Shown: in pieces, positions 19,424-26,909 of the stretch
Numbering within the stretch: position 1 is the first letter of the stretch
How the letters are laid out: each line of letters starts with the position of its first letter
Origin: Pseudoalteromonas sp.
GTDB lineage: Bacteria > Pseudomonadota > Gammaproteobacteria > Enterobacterales > Alteromonadaceae
Reading direction: 5' to 3'
Assembly (NCBI RefSeq): GCF_018402495.1
Contig: NZ_JAGYIU010000001.1
Location: 248,001 to 312,000, forward strand
Length of the DNA stretch: 64,000 nucleotides
Notes under the pieces: model-generated
Told to the model about the DNA's origin: nothing
Seen by the model: the letters and a program-made list of their open reading frames with translations, nothing else
Databases searched by the model: none
Position numbers and translations under genes: made by a program

Positions 19424-19688
19424 TAATATCTTTCTTTTTAGCAATCTGATCAATGGCATAGTCAATGGCCGCTTCAACGCGTTGTTCCATATCTAAACGA
19501 TCTGTTTGAGTTAAATAAAACGCCATGTCTACATCGTATCGAATATAACGTGGGGGTAATTGATTGAGCACGGTACAGCAAAAGTCAGCCATTACATCGT
19601 CGTTGTAACGCTCATTAAGTTTACGTTTTTCTATTTCTTCTAGAACGAGTTTTTCGTAAAAATTGTGTATGTCGTCATCTAATCGCAT
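19416..19688 (-). CDS. ComFB family protein
   Basis: A 90-residue protein matching the late-competence ComFB domain: a [13 protein letters not shown] start, then [21 protein letters not shown] and a FYLTQTDR segment. The cysteine pair in ADFCC and the LPP motif are typical. In Bacillus the gene sits in the comF operon, but its exact role is not known; cyanobacterial relatives have been linked to cyclic-di-nucleotide binding. It overlaps ybaM by 8 nt, which is an unusual pairing with no evident competence gene nearby. Confidence 0.8.
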   Translation of the reverse strand: MRLDDDIHNFYEKLVLEEIEKRKLNERYNDDVMADFCCTVLNQLPPRYIRYDVDMAFYLTQTDRLDMEQRVEAAIDYAIDQIAKKKDINE

Positions 19689-19738
19689 ATTCCTGTCACT
19701 CTTTGTTATTGTCTTTGATGAGTCTATACCAAGGATTG

Positions 19739-20626
19739 TTATAAATCGAGAGCCGCTTTAAATAGTTGCTTATGGACACTGACTAAATTATTGATGTTAC
19801 GCTGATAACCACCACCTAAAGCGCACATAAGCGGTATGTTTCGCTGCTTACAAAAGTTAAGAACCTTAAAGTCGCGCTCATATACACCAGCTAAGGAAAC
19901 ATCAAATAAGCCGAGTTCGTCTTTGATGTAAATATCGGCGCCCGCATTATATAAAATAATATCGGGCTGGTGGAGACGAACACATAACTCAAGAGCTTGC
20001 TCTAGTGTTGTTAAATACTCTGCATCTGTGGTGTTTGCAGGTAAGCCAAAGTCGTAGTTTGAGTGCTGTTTTTGCCGAGGAAAGTTTTGTTCACAGTGAA
20101 TTGAGCAGCTAATTATATGCTCGTGATGTTGGGTTATTTGCGCGGTACCGTCACCTTGGTGTACGTCACAATCAAATATTAATACGGTGTCGGCTTGCTC
20201 CGTTGCAATAAGGTGCGCTGCCGCAATGGCTAAATCATTAAAAATACAAAAGCCACTGCCGTAATTGCTATAAGCATGATGATAACCGCCACTTAAATTA
20301 GCCGCTAAACCACTTTTAAGTGCTGTTTCAGCGGCTTGAATACTGGCACCAACAGAGTAAAGTGTTCGCTTAACAAGTTCAGGAGAGTGAGGGAACCCCA
20401 TTTTCTTAACCGCTTTGTCAGTTAACGACCCGTTTAAAAAGTCAGTAATATAATCTGAGTTATGGCATAAGTTTAATTGCGCTGTAGTTGCTGGCGAAGG
20501 TGATATAAATTGGGTGTAGCCTAAACATTCAACTTCATGCTTGAGCTGCTGATACTTTTTAATTGGAAAGCGATGGCGTTCAGGTAACGCTAATTGCGAG
20601 TACAGATCGTGATAAAAAAGCTGCAT
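19739..20626 (-). CDS. histone deacetylase superfamily protein
   Basis: A 295-residue class II-like deacetylase of the acetoin utilisation/acetylpolyamine amidohydrolase superfamily. Zinc-site and catalytic motifs are present: GGYHHAYSNYGSGFC (His pair), IFDCDVHQGDGTA (Asp/His ligands), YNAGADIY (Asp) and a C-terminal LGGGY. Bacterial members remove acetyl groups from small amines or proteins. Its ATG overlaps the last base of priC, so it is the distal gene of dinG-tauE-priC-hdac. The substrate is unknown. Confidence 0.9.
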   Translation of the reverse strand: MQLFYHDLYSQLALPERHRFPIKKYQQLKHEVECLGYTQFISPSPATTAQLNLCHNSDYITDFLNGSLTDKAVKKMGFPHSPELVKRTLYSVGASIQAAETALKSGLAANLSGGYHHAYSNYGSGFCIFNDLAIAAAHLIATEQADTVLIFDCDVHQGDGTAQITQHHEHIISCSIHCEQNFPRQKQHSNYDFGLPANTTDAEYLTTLEQALELCVRLHQPDIILYNAGADIYIKDELGLFDVSLAGVYERDFKVLNFCKQRNIPLMCALGGGYQRNINNLVSVHKQLFKAALDL

Positions 20627-21234
20627 TAGCGTAGCTGTTGTTTTTCTACTTGTTGAATTTTGTCTTCGGTGGCAGAAATTGCTTTTCTACAACGGCCGAG
20701 TCGCGCATGAGTGGTTAAAATTTCCTGGTTAAGCTTTTGTGCCTGCGCTGGTGATGCTTTTTCCATTTGCAATTTACGCTCTTCAATCATCAGTATTAGT
20801 CGGCGTTCAAATTCATGGTTTTGTTTAAGCTCATCATATAATTCATGGGACGACTGCATGATTTTTTGCACTGCTTGCTTGTAAACGGGCTGTTTGGCAC
20901 GAGGCTTGTAATGGCTTTTATTTTCTTTTACCCAAATAGGGGTCGATTTAATTACATTAAACACCGCTTGTACCTGACTAGCAATGCGCTCAAGTGCGTA
21001 AGTGTAGGCATGGCGGTGATCGCTCGGTGGTAGGCTGGCTATTTCATCTTCTATTTCTACTACGTAATCAACCAAGTTCATGCTTTTGGTGCTAAATACG
21101 GCTCTGTCAAATAAGCTTGGCTGTGCCTGCATATAACGGTTTTTAGAAAAGAGCTTTGCTTTGTCAAATTGCTCTGCCTGTTGCTTAAGCGTGGCAACTT
21201 GTTGGCGTAGTTTGTCTAAAGCAGCAGATTGCAT
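20626..21234 (-). CDS. priC: primosomal replication protein PriC
   Basis: A 202-residue, strongly helical basic protein of the PriC family. The N-terminus has the LxxQxxxLxxxA pattern and a DRAVFSTKSMNL-like segment. The C-terminal half is a long coiled coil (HEFERRLILMIEERK), with RCRKAI near the end. PriC loads DnaB at stalled forks with DnaG and SSB. It lies 1 bp after the TauE-like gene and overlaps hdac, in an operon headed by dinG, consistent with a replication-restart and damage-response setting. Confidence 0.85.
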   Translation of the reverse strand: MQSAALDKLRQQVATLKQQAEQFDKAKLFSKNRYMQAQPSLFDRAVFSTKSMNLVDYVVEIEDEIASLPPSDHRHAYTYALERIASQVQAVFNVIKSTPIWVKENKSHYKPRAKQPVYKQAVQKIMQSSHELYDELKQNHEFERRLILMIEERKLQMEKASPAQAQKLNQEILTTHARLGRCRKAISATEDKIQQVEKQQLR

Positions 21235-21235
21235 A

Positions 21236-22012
21236 TTAAAAGTATGCCTCGTAAATTAGTTTTAACGCTAAAAGTATAACCACAGTATTAAATACTGGAC
21301 GAATAAATTTACTACCAAAACGAATCGCTGAATGTGCGCCAAACCACGCACCAAGCATGATAAAGAAGCCCATTGTAATTCCCAGTAAAAAGTTAACATG
21401 GCCAAGTGCAACAAAGGTAATGAGCGAAATAAAATTAGAAACAAAATTCATTGAACGGGCTAAGCCACAGTTTAGTAGTAAGCTCATTTTATAAAGCATA
21501 CCATTTGAGGCTGTCCAAAAGGTGCCCGTACCGGGGCCGGCTAAGCCATCAAAAAAGCCTAAGCTTAATCCTTGTAGCCACTGCTTTACTTTTATTGCTG
21601 GGGTTAATTTAGGTAATTCGTCACTTTGTGTGGTGCTTAAATTGCCAAATAAGCTGTAGCAAGCCACCAAAATGATAATAATGGGTAAGAGCTTATTTAA
21701 AAATTCAATACTTAAATGATCAACAATAAGTGTGCCAATTAAAGCACCTATAGCGGTGGCTATAATAGATGCAAACCAAAATCGTGGGTTAAATAGTTGT
21801 TTTTTATAATAGGTAATACTAGCCGTTAAAGAGCCAAAGGTTGCTGCCAGTTTATTTGTACCCAGTGTTAAGTGCGGCGGTAAACCCGCTGTTAATAGTG
21901 CAGGTACGGTAAGTAAGCCACCACCGCCGGCAATGGCATCAATAAAGCCTGCCAAAAGTGCAACGCCACATAAAATAGCCCATGTTGTTGGGTCTAGTGC
22001 AAGTTCAAACAT
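21236..22012 (-). CDS. TSUP family transporter (TauE/SafE)
   Basis: A 258-residue membrane protein with about eight hydrophobic helices. The family signature is present near residues 22-40 (GFIDAIAGGGGLLTVPALL), with the second-repeat counterpart GFFDGLAGPGTGTF. TSUP proteins export sulfite, sulfoacetate or related organosulfur anions. Its start overlaps the dinG stop. The operon partner genes give no metabolic hint. Confidence 0.9.
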   Translation of the reverse strand: MFELALDPTTWAILCGVALLAGFIDAIAGGGGLLTVPALLTAGLPPHLTLGTNKLAATFGSLTASITYYKKQLFNPRFWFASIIATAIGALIGTLIVDHLSIEFLNKLLPIIIILVACYSLFGNLSTTQSDELPKLTPAIKVKQWLQGLSLGFFDGLAGPGTGTFWTASNGMLYKMSLLLNCGLARSMNFVSNFISLITFVALGHVNFLLGITMGFFIMLGAWFGAHSAIRFGSKFIRPVFNTVVILLALKLIYEAYF

Positions 22013-24087
22013 TAATAATCTATTTGTCTTTTAAAGGGTGGTAAGGTATCAAGCATGGCTTTGCCATATCGTTTGGTGATTAAGCGTCTATCTAAAATAG
22101 TAATTGTGCCACTATCACTTTCTTTACGCAGCAGTCTACCACAGCTTTGTACCAATTTCTTTGCTGCGTCTGGCACAGTAATCGATAAAAACGGATTACC
22201 GCCTTTACTTTGAACAAACTCCGCTTGTGCTTCTTCTATTGGTGATGTGGGCACCGCAAAGGGAATTTTTGTAATAATCAGATTCTCTAAATATTTACCA
22301 GGCAAATCAAGCCCTTCAGAGAGGCTTTGGGTGCCAAATAAAATACTGCCCTTGCCTTCATCAATATTTTTAGTGTGTAACTTTAGCAAAGCTTCTCGTG
22401 ACATTTCACCTTGTACTAATAAGTTAAATCCTTTTGTTCTAAGAAACTTACTTACATGGTCCATTTGCCAGTACGAGGCAAATAACACTAAATTGGCCTT
22501 TTTAGTGTTGAGATACTCGGGTAACGTTTTAGCAATATGATCGCTAAACTCTTTATCGGTTGGCTCTATACTTGATGCCGGAATGCGCAAAGTAGCTTGC
22601 TTAGGGTAATCAAAAGGAGAGGGCACTTTAATAAATTTCACCCCTTCTTCTTTGGCAAGGCCGCTTTCATAGGCAAAGTGATCAAATGAACCGAGTGCGC
22701 TCAGGGTTGCTGAGCATAAAACAGCACCAGCACATTCGTTCCACAGCTTATCTTTTAAATAGTAACCGACCTCAATCGGGCAGTCGCTAAGCAAGTGATC
22801 ATGATGGCTTTTATATTCAAGTCGTTTTATCCAACGCGCATGCGGTGTGCCTTCGCCTTTAGTGGCGTAACTAAACCATAATTTATTAAGTTGCTCTAAT
22901 CGGTTTATGTATTGCCCGCTTTCAGCCAGAATGGGGTCGGCAACATAAGGTTTAATATCACCGTCGCTTACATCTTGGGTGAGGGTGTCGTGCATTTTAT
23001 TTAAACACCGTAATGCATCAAGCGTGGCTTCGCTAATATCTTTTGCCTTAGCGTGTAACGATTTAGGGATTTCACCATGTTCAAAGCGATAGGTATCGTC
23101 TTTAGAATATTCAAAATCGGCGTTGTCGAGTATATCGCGCACCACTTTTAAATCTTTGTTAGCATCGTTAACGCTATCGCATAACTTAAAGTTTTGCCCA
23201 ATACCTTTTTGACCCACTAACACTTTAGCCATTTTGCCACTGAATTTAGTGAGTTTGTCGAGCCAATCAATCGTGCCTTTTATTGTGGCGGCGGCAGATG
23301 AAAAATCACGTGTTATATGGGCAAGATGATGCGCTTCATCGATTACATATATGGTGTTGTCGGGCTCAGGTAAAATTTTTCCGCCCCCTAAGTCTAAATC
23401 GGCTAACAGTAACGAATGGTTTATAACCAATACGTCCATTTGCATTAACTGCTGGCGAGCCAGTTGAAACGGGCATGTTTGATGTGCTTTCATCTGGCGT
23501 TGGCAGGCATGTTTATCGCAGGCAATAAGCCCCCATACTCTATCAGGAATGGTATCTGCCCAGCTGTCTCTATCACCTTGCCATTTTTTATTTACGTAAG
23601 CATCATAAAGTTGCTTTAAGCATTTTGTTTCCATATCGCTTAATGGCGATGTAAGGGTAGGCATAAACTCCATTTGCGTTTGGCTATCGCCGTTAACCGC
23701 ATTATGAAGTTTGTGTGCACAAATATAACGCTGGCGCCCTTTAACTAAATCAAATTTAAAATCGAGCCCTGAATGTTTTTTAAAAAACGGCAGTTCTTTT
23801 GCTATTAACTGCTCTTGTAAAGCCACAGTAGCCGTCGAAATAACGAGCTTCTTTTTTTGTGCTAATGCCAGTGGTAATGCGCCTAGGCAGTAAGCTAATG
23901 ACTTACCTGTACCTGTGCCAGCTTCAATAACACAAATACGTTGCTTTTTATGGTACTCGCCAGCTAAGGTTTTGGCGATTTCGGCTACCAGGTAGTTTTG
24001 ACTACTGCGAGGGCGGTAATCGCTTAGGTTATTTGCAACATGCTGGTGTACTTGTCTAATTGTTTGTTTTAGTGAGCTCGATAGCAT
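22012..24087 (-). CDS. dinG: ATP-dependent DNA helicase DinG
   Basis: A 691-residue XPD-like superfamily 2 helicase. Walker A is in EAGTGTGKSLAY, the DEAH box in VIDEAHHLAH, and C-terminal motifs in LFGTQSLSEGLD and QSCGRLLR. Four cysteines (in RYICAHK, LIACDKHACQ and QTCPF) fit the FeS cluster of E. coli-type DinG. DinG unwinds R-loops and DNA during damage. It is divergent from polB, with a LexA box about 20-35 bp before its ATG, matching the SOS control known for E. coli dinG. It heads the dinG-tauE-priC-hdac operon. Confidence 0.92.
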   Translation of the reverse strand: MLSSSLKQTIRQVHQHVANNLSDYRPRSSQNYLVAEIAKTLAGEYHKKQRICVIEAGTGTGKSLAYCLGALPLALAQKKKLVISTATVALQEQLIAKELPFFKKHSGLDFKFDLVKGRQRYICAHKLHNAVNGDSQTQMEFMPTLTSPLSDMETKCLKQLYDAYVNKKWQGDRDSWADTIPDRVWGLIACDKHACQRQMKAHQTCPFQLARQQLMQMDVLVINHSLLLADLDLGGGKILPEPDNTIYVIDEAHHLAHITRDFSSAAATIKGTIDWLDKLTKFSGKMAKVLVGQKGIGQNFKLCDSVNDANKDLKVVRDILDNADFEYSKDDTYRFEHGEIPKSLHAKAKDISEATLDALRCLNKMHDTLTQDVSDGDIKPYVADPILAESGQYINRLEQLNKLWFSYATKGEGTPHARWIKRLEYKSHHDHLLSDCPIEVGYYLKDKLWNECAGAVLCSATLSALGSFDHFAYESGLAKEEGVKFIKVPSPFDYPKQATLRIPASSIEPTDKEFSDHIAKTLPEYLNTKKANLVLFASYWQMDHVSKFLRTKGFNLLVQGEMSREALLKLHTKNIDEGKGSILFGTQSLSEGLDLPGKYLENLIITKIPFAVPTSPIEEAQAEFVQSKGGNPFLSITVPDAAKKLVQSCGRLLRKESDSGTITILDRRLITKRYGKAMLDTLPPFKRQIDY

Positions 24088-24106
24088 GAGATGATTAACC
24101 TAAAAT

Positions 24107-24122
24107 ATGTATATAATTACAG
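24107..24122. promoter_or_regulatory. LexA (SOS) box shared by dinG and polB
   Basis: ATGTATATAATTACAG keeps the N8 spacing and an ACAG half, with one change in the other half (ATGT for CTGT). It sits between the two divergent SOS-type genes: 20 bp ahead of dinG and 26 bp ahead of the proposed polB start. Confidence 0.7.
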
Positions 24123-24147
24123 TGCATATATTAAGTGGGATCGAACA

Positions 24148-26493
24148 TTGACACAAGCAATCTATCAGGGCTTTATTTTATCAAGGCAACAATATGCGGC
24201 TAAAAATGCGCAAGGTATTACTTTATGCTATTGGTTAAGCTCTGATCAGGGGCCGATAAAAGTGGTTATTGAAAACCAGCAAGCGGTGTTTTTCATCCCA
24301 TTGGCAGAACAACATACTGCAAATACATTATTACAACAGGCAAGTATAAAAGTGCAGTTTAATAACGTTGAGCTGTACCATTTCAGTGGCAGTGAATGTG
24401 TGGCATGTTACTTTGAGGATATAAAAAGTTTATATACTGCACGAGCTCTTTTAGAGCAAGCAATGCCTATTTACGAAGCCGATATACGTCACAGTGACCG
24501 CTTTTTAATGGAGCGCTTTATTAAAGGCGGAGTATGGGTAACCGGTAACGCCATCACTAAAAACGGCTTTATTGAAATTAATGACGCAAAATTAAAAGCA
24601 AACCCAGATTACACACCAACGCTTACGTCTGTTTCTTTGGATATAGAATGTAATGGCGATGGGGTGCTTTTTAGTGTTGCGCTTGTAGGAAATGGTCTAG
24701 ATTGTGTGTTGATGATAGGTGAGCCGCAGCAAAGTGATTCAACATTTGAAATAGACTGGTGTTATGACGAAATTAACCTGCTCGACAAGCTGCAGCAATA
24801 CATTATCAATAACGACCCCGATGTTATTATTGGTTGGAATGTTATTGATTTTGACTTTAGTTTATTGCAAGAGCGAGCAGAGGCCTTAGGACTTACCCTT
24901 AACTTTGGCCGAGATAATCAACCTTTATATATTAATAAAGGCCATTACACCCGGTTAACGCTTCCTGGGCGCTGCGTAATAGATGGCATTGATACACTAA
25001 AAAATGCCACTTACCGATTTGACAGCTTTTCGTTAGCTAATGTTGCAGAGCGGGTGCTTAACGAATCTAAATTAATAAAAACCGATAACCGATTAACAGA
25101 AATTGTACGCCAATTCAACGAAGATAAGCTCGCGTTAGCGGCTTATAACCGCCAAGATTGTATTTTAGTTAATCAAATTTTCGAAAAATTAAAGTTATTT
25201 GAATTTGCCATAGTCAGAACCCAAATAACAGGGCTTGAACTGGAACGCATGGGTGGCTCGGTTGCCGCATTTACAAACTTATACTTACCGTTATTACACC
25301 GCAGTGGTTATGTTGCCCCCAATTTAGGCGATCATGGCCTCTCATTTGAGAGCCCCGGTGGCTATGTGATGGAGTCGACTCCAGGGCTGTATAAAAACGT
25401 TTTGGTATTGGATTTCAAAAGCTTATACCCTTCAATTATGCGTACGTTTTGTATTGACCCGCTAGGTTTAATCGCAGGGTTAAATGCACCAGAGCATGCG
25501 GTTGAAGGATTTAATCAGGCGTTATTCTCAAGAACGCAGCACCATCTCCCCAAATTAATTGCACACCTCACCCAAACACGCCAAGAGGCAAAAGACACTA
25601 ATCAACCTATGCTCTCGCAAGCGATTAAAATTATTATGAATAGTTTATATGGCGTACTCGGCTCTAAGGGTTGTCGGTTTTACGATCCGCGTTTATCGAG
25701 TTCTATTACTTTGCGTGGCCATGAGATAATGCAAACAACCCGTAAATGGATAGAAGCGCAAGGCTTTGAGGTGATTTACGGTGATACCGACTCAACGTTT
25801 GTAAAACTTTGTGAAGATAAAAGCCCAGCGCAGTGTAACGAAATTGGCTGCCAACTTGTTCGACATATTAACGAAAAGTGGCAGGTAGACTTAAAGCAGC
25901 GTTATGACTTACAAAGCTATTTAGAAATTGAATTTGAAACCCATTACAGCCCGTTTTTTATGCCAACTATACGAGGTAAAAAAACAGGTTCTAAAAAACG
26001 TTATGTTGGTCAAGTAAGCAAAAATAATGAAAAAAAACTGGTATTTAAAGGTATGGAAACCGTTCGCAGTGATTGGACTGAGTTTGCGCAGGAGTTTCAA
26101 ACCGAATTATTTGAGACGTTATTTACTGACAACTTCGAAATACAACAACTGCACGATATTATAAATAGCTACACTCAAAAACTTTATAATGGTGAGTTCG
26201 ACAGTAAATTAGTATATAGAAAGCGGTTAGGGCAGCACCTTAACGATTACATCAAAAATATTCCTCCTCATGTTCAAGCTGTTAAAAAATATAAAGCGAA
26301 TCATCCTGAGTTTGAAATAAAACGCGGGCAGGTGATTGAATATGTTTACGCAGTAACCGGCGCTGAGCTTAATACCGGTAAAAACACCCTCAATTACCCC
26401 CTATATATTCAAAGACAGCTCGACCCTGTTGCGCAAATGATATTAAGCGCATTAAACACAACATCTGAATCTACACAAGCCTCATTGTTTTAA
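24148..26493 (+). CDS. polB: DNA polymerase II
   Basis: A B-family DNA polymerase. Exonuclease motifs (LDIECNGDG, IGWNVIDFDFSLL, YNRQDCILV) and polymerase motifs A (DFKSLYPSI), B (KIIMNSLYGVLGS) and C (YGDTDS) are all intact. The start is taken at TTG 24148, which gives 781 residues, against 783 for E. coli Pol II, and has AAGTGGGA 7 nt upstream. The longer frame from ATG 24091 would place the LexA operator inside the gene and add 19 residues absent from the family's usual N-terminus. Pol II synthesises across lesions and restarts forks in the SOS response. Confidence 0.9.
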   Translation: MTQAIYQGFILSRQQYAAKNAQGITLCYWLSSDQGPIKVVIENQQAVFFIPLAEQHTANTLLQQASIKVQFNNVELYHFSGSECVACYFEDIKSLYTARALLEQAMPIYEADIRHSDRFLMERFIKGGVWVTGNAITKNGFIEINDAKLKANPDYTPTLTSVSLDIECNGDGVLFSVALVGNGLDCVLMIGEPQQSDSTFEIDWCYDEINLLDKLQQYIINNDPDVIIGWNVIDFDFSLLQERAEALGLTLNFGRDNQPLYINKGHYTRLTLPGRCVIDGIDTLKNATYRFDSFSLANVAERVLNESKLIKTDNRLTEIVRQFNEDKLALAAYNRQDCILVNQIFEKLKLFEFAIVRTQITGLELERMGGSVAAFTNLYLPLLHRSGYVAPNLGDHGLSFESPGGYVMESTPGLYKNVLVLDFKSLYPSIMRTFCIDPLGLIAGLNAPEHAVEGFNQALFSRTQHHLPKLIAHLTQTRQEAKDTNQPMLSQAIKIIMNSLYGVLGSKGCRFYDPRLSSSITLRGHEIMQTTRKWIEAQGFEVIYGDTDSTFVKLCEDKSPAQCNEIGCQLVRHINEKWQVDLKQRYDLQSYLEIEFETHYSPFFMPTIRGKKTGSKKRYVGQVSKNNEKKLVFKGMETVRSDWTEFAQEFQTELFETLFTDNFEIQQLHDIINSYTQKLYNGEFDSKLVYRKRLGQHLNDYIKNIPPHVQAVKKYKANHPEFEIKRGQVIEYVYAVTGAELNTGKNTLNYPLYIQRQLDPVAQMILSALNTTSESTQASLF

Positions 26494-26802
26494 ATTAACT
26501 ATGAGCTTAATGCATGTTATGTAGTTAATTATTCGGGCAAAAATAAATAATACGAATAAAATATTTAAAATTTAATTAACAAGAGCGGCACTTGTTACAT
26601 TTTCATTCAAGAACGACAAAAAATAAAATTGCGATAATAATTAAAAATAAATATTAATAATCAATTGCTTGATTTTTATTTTACGGTTTAGTTACAAAGT
26701 GATTGATAAAACTTACTTAAAAAATAAGATTAAAAAAATAATAAAACATCGTCAAAAATGATAACAAAAACAACTTAAAGTACTTTTAAAGTTAATTTAA
26801 TG
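26494..26802. other. AT-rich intergenic region
   Basis: About 300 bp of very AT-rich sequence after polB with no coding frame. ATTAACTA and TAGTTAAT just after the polB stop (26495-26531) could form a weak hairpin. Nothing else is identifiable. Confidence 0.4.
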
Positions 26803-26873
26803 TTGACCACCCTGCATTCATAGTATTATCATCGAATACGTGATCACCAATCCATTAACAACTAAGTGGTCAA
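26803..26873 (+). promoter_or_regulatory. possible TonB-receptor promoter with flanking inverted repeat
   Basis: TTGACC at 26803, a 15-bp spacer and TATTAT at 26824 resemble a promoter. The same TTGACCAC (26803-26810) recurs inverted as GTGGTCAA at 26866-26873, 36 bp before the start codon. The two could be half-sites for a regulator. Spacing of the -35/-10 pair is short, so this is tentative. Confidence 0.35.
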
Positions 26874-26909
26874 AAACAAAATAACAAAGAGTATTCTAGG
26901 GAGAATCAA

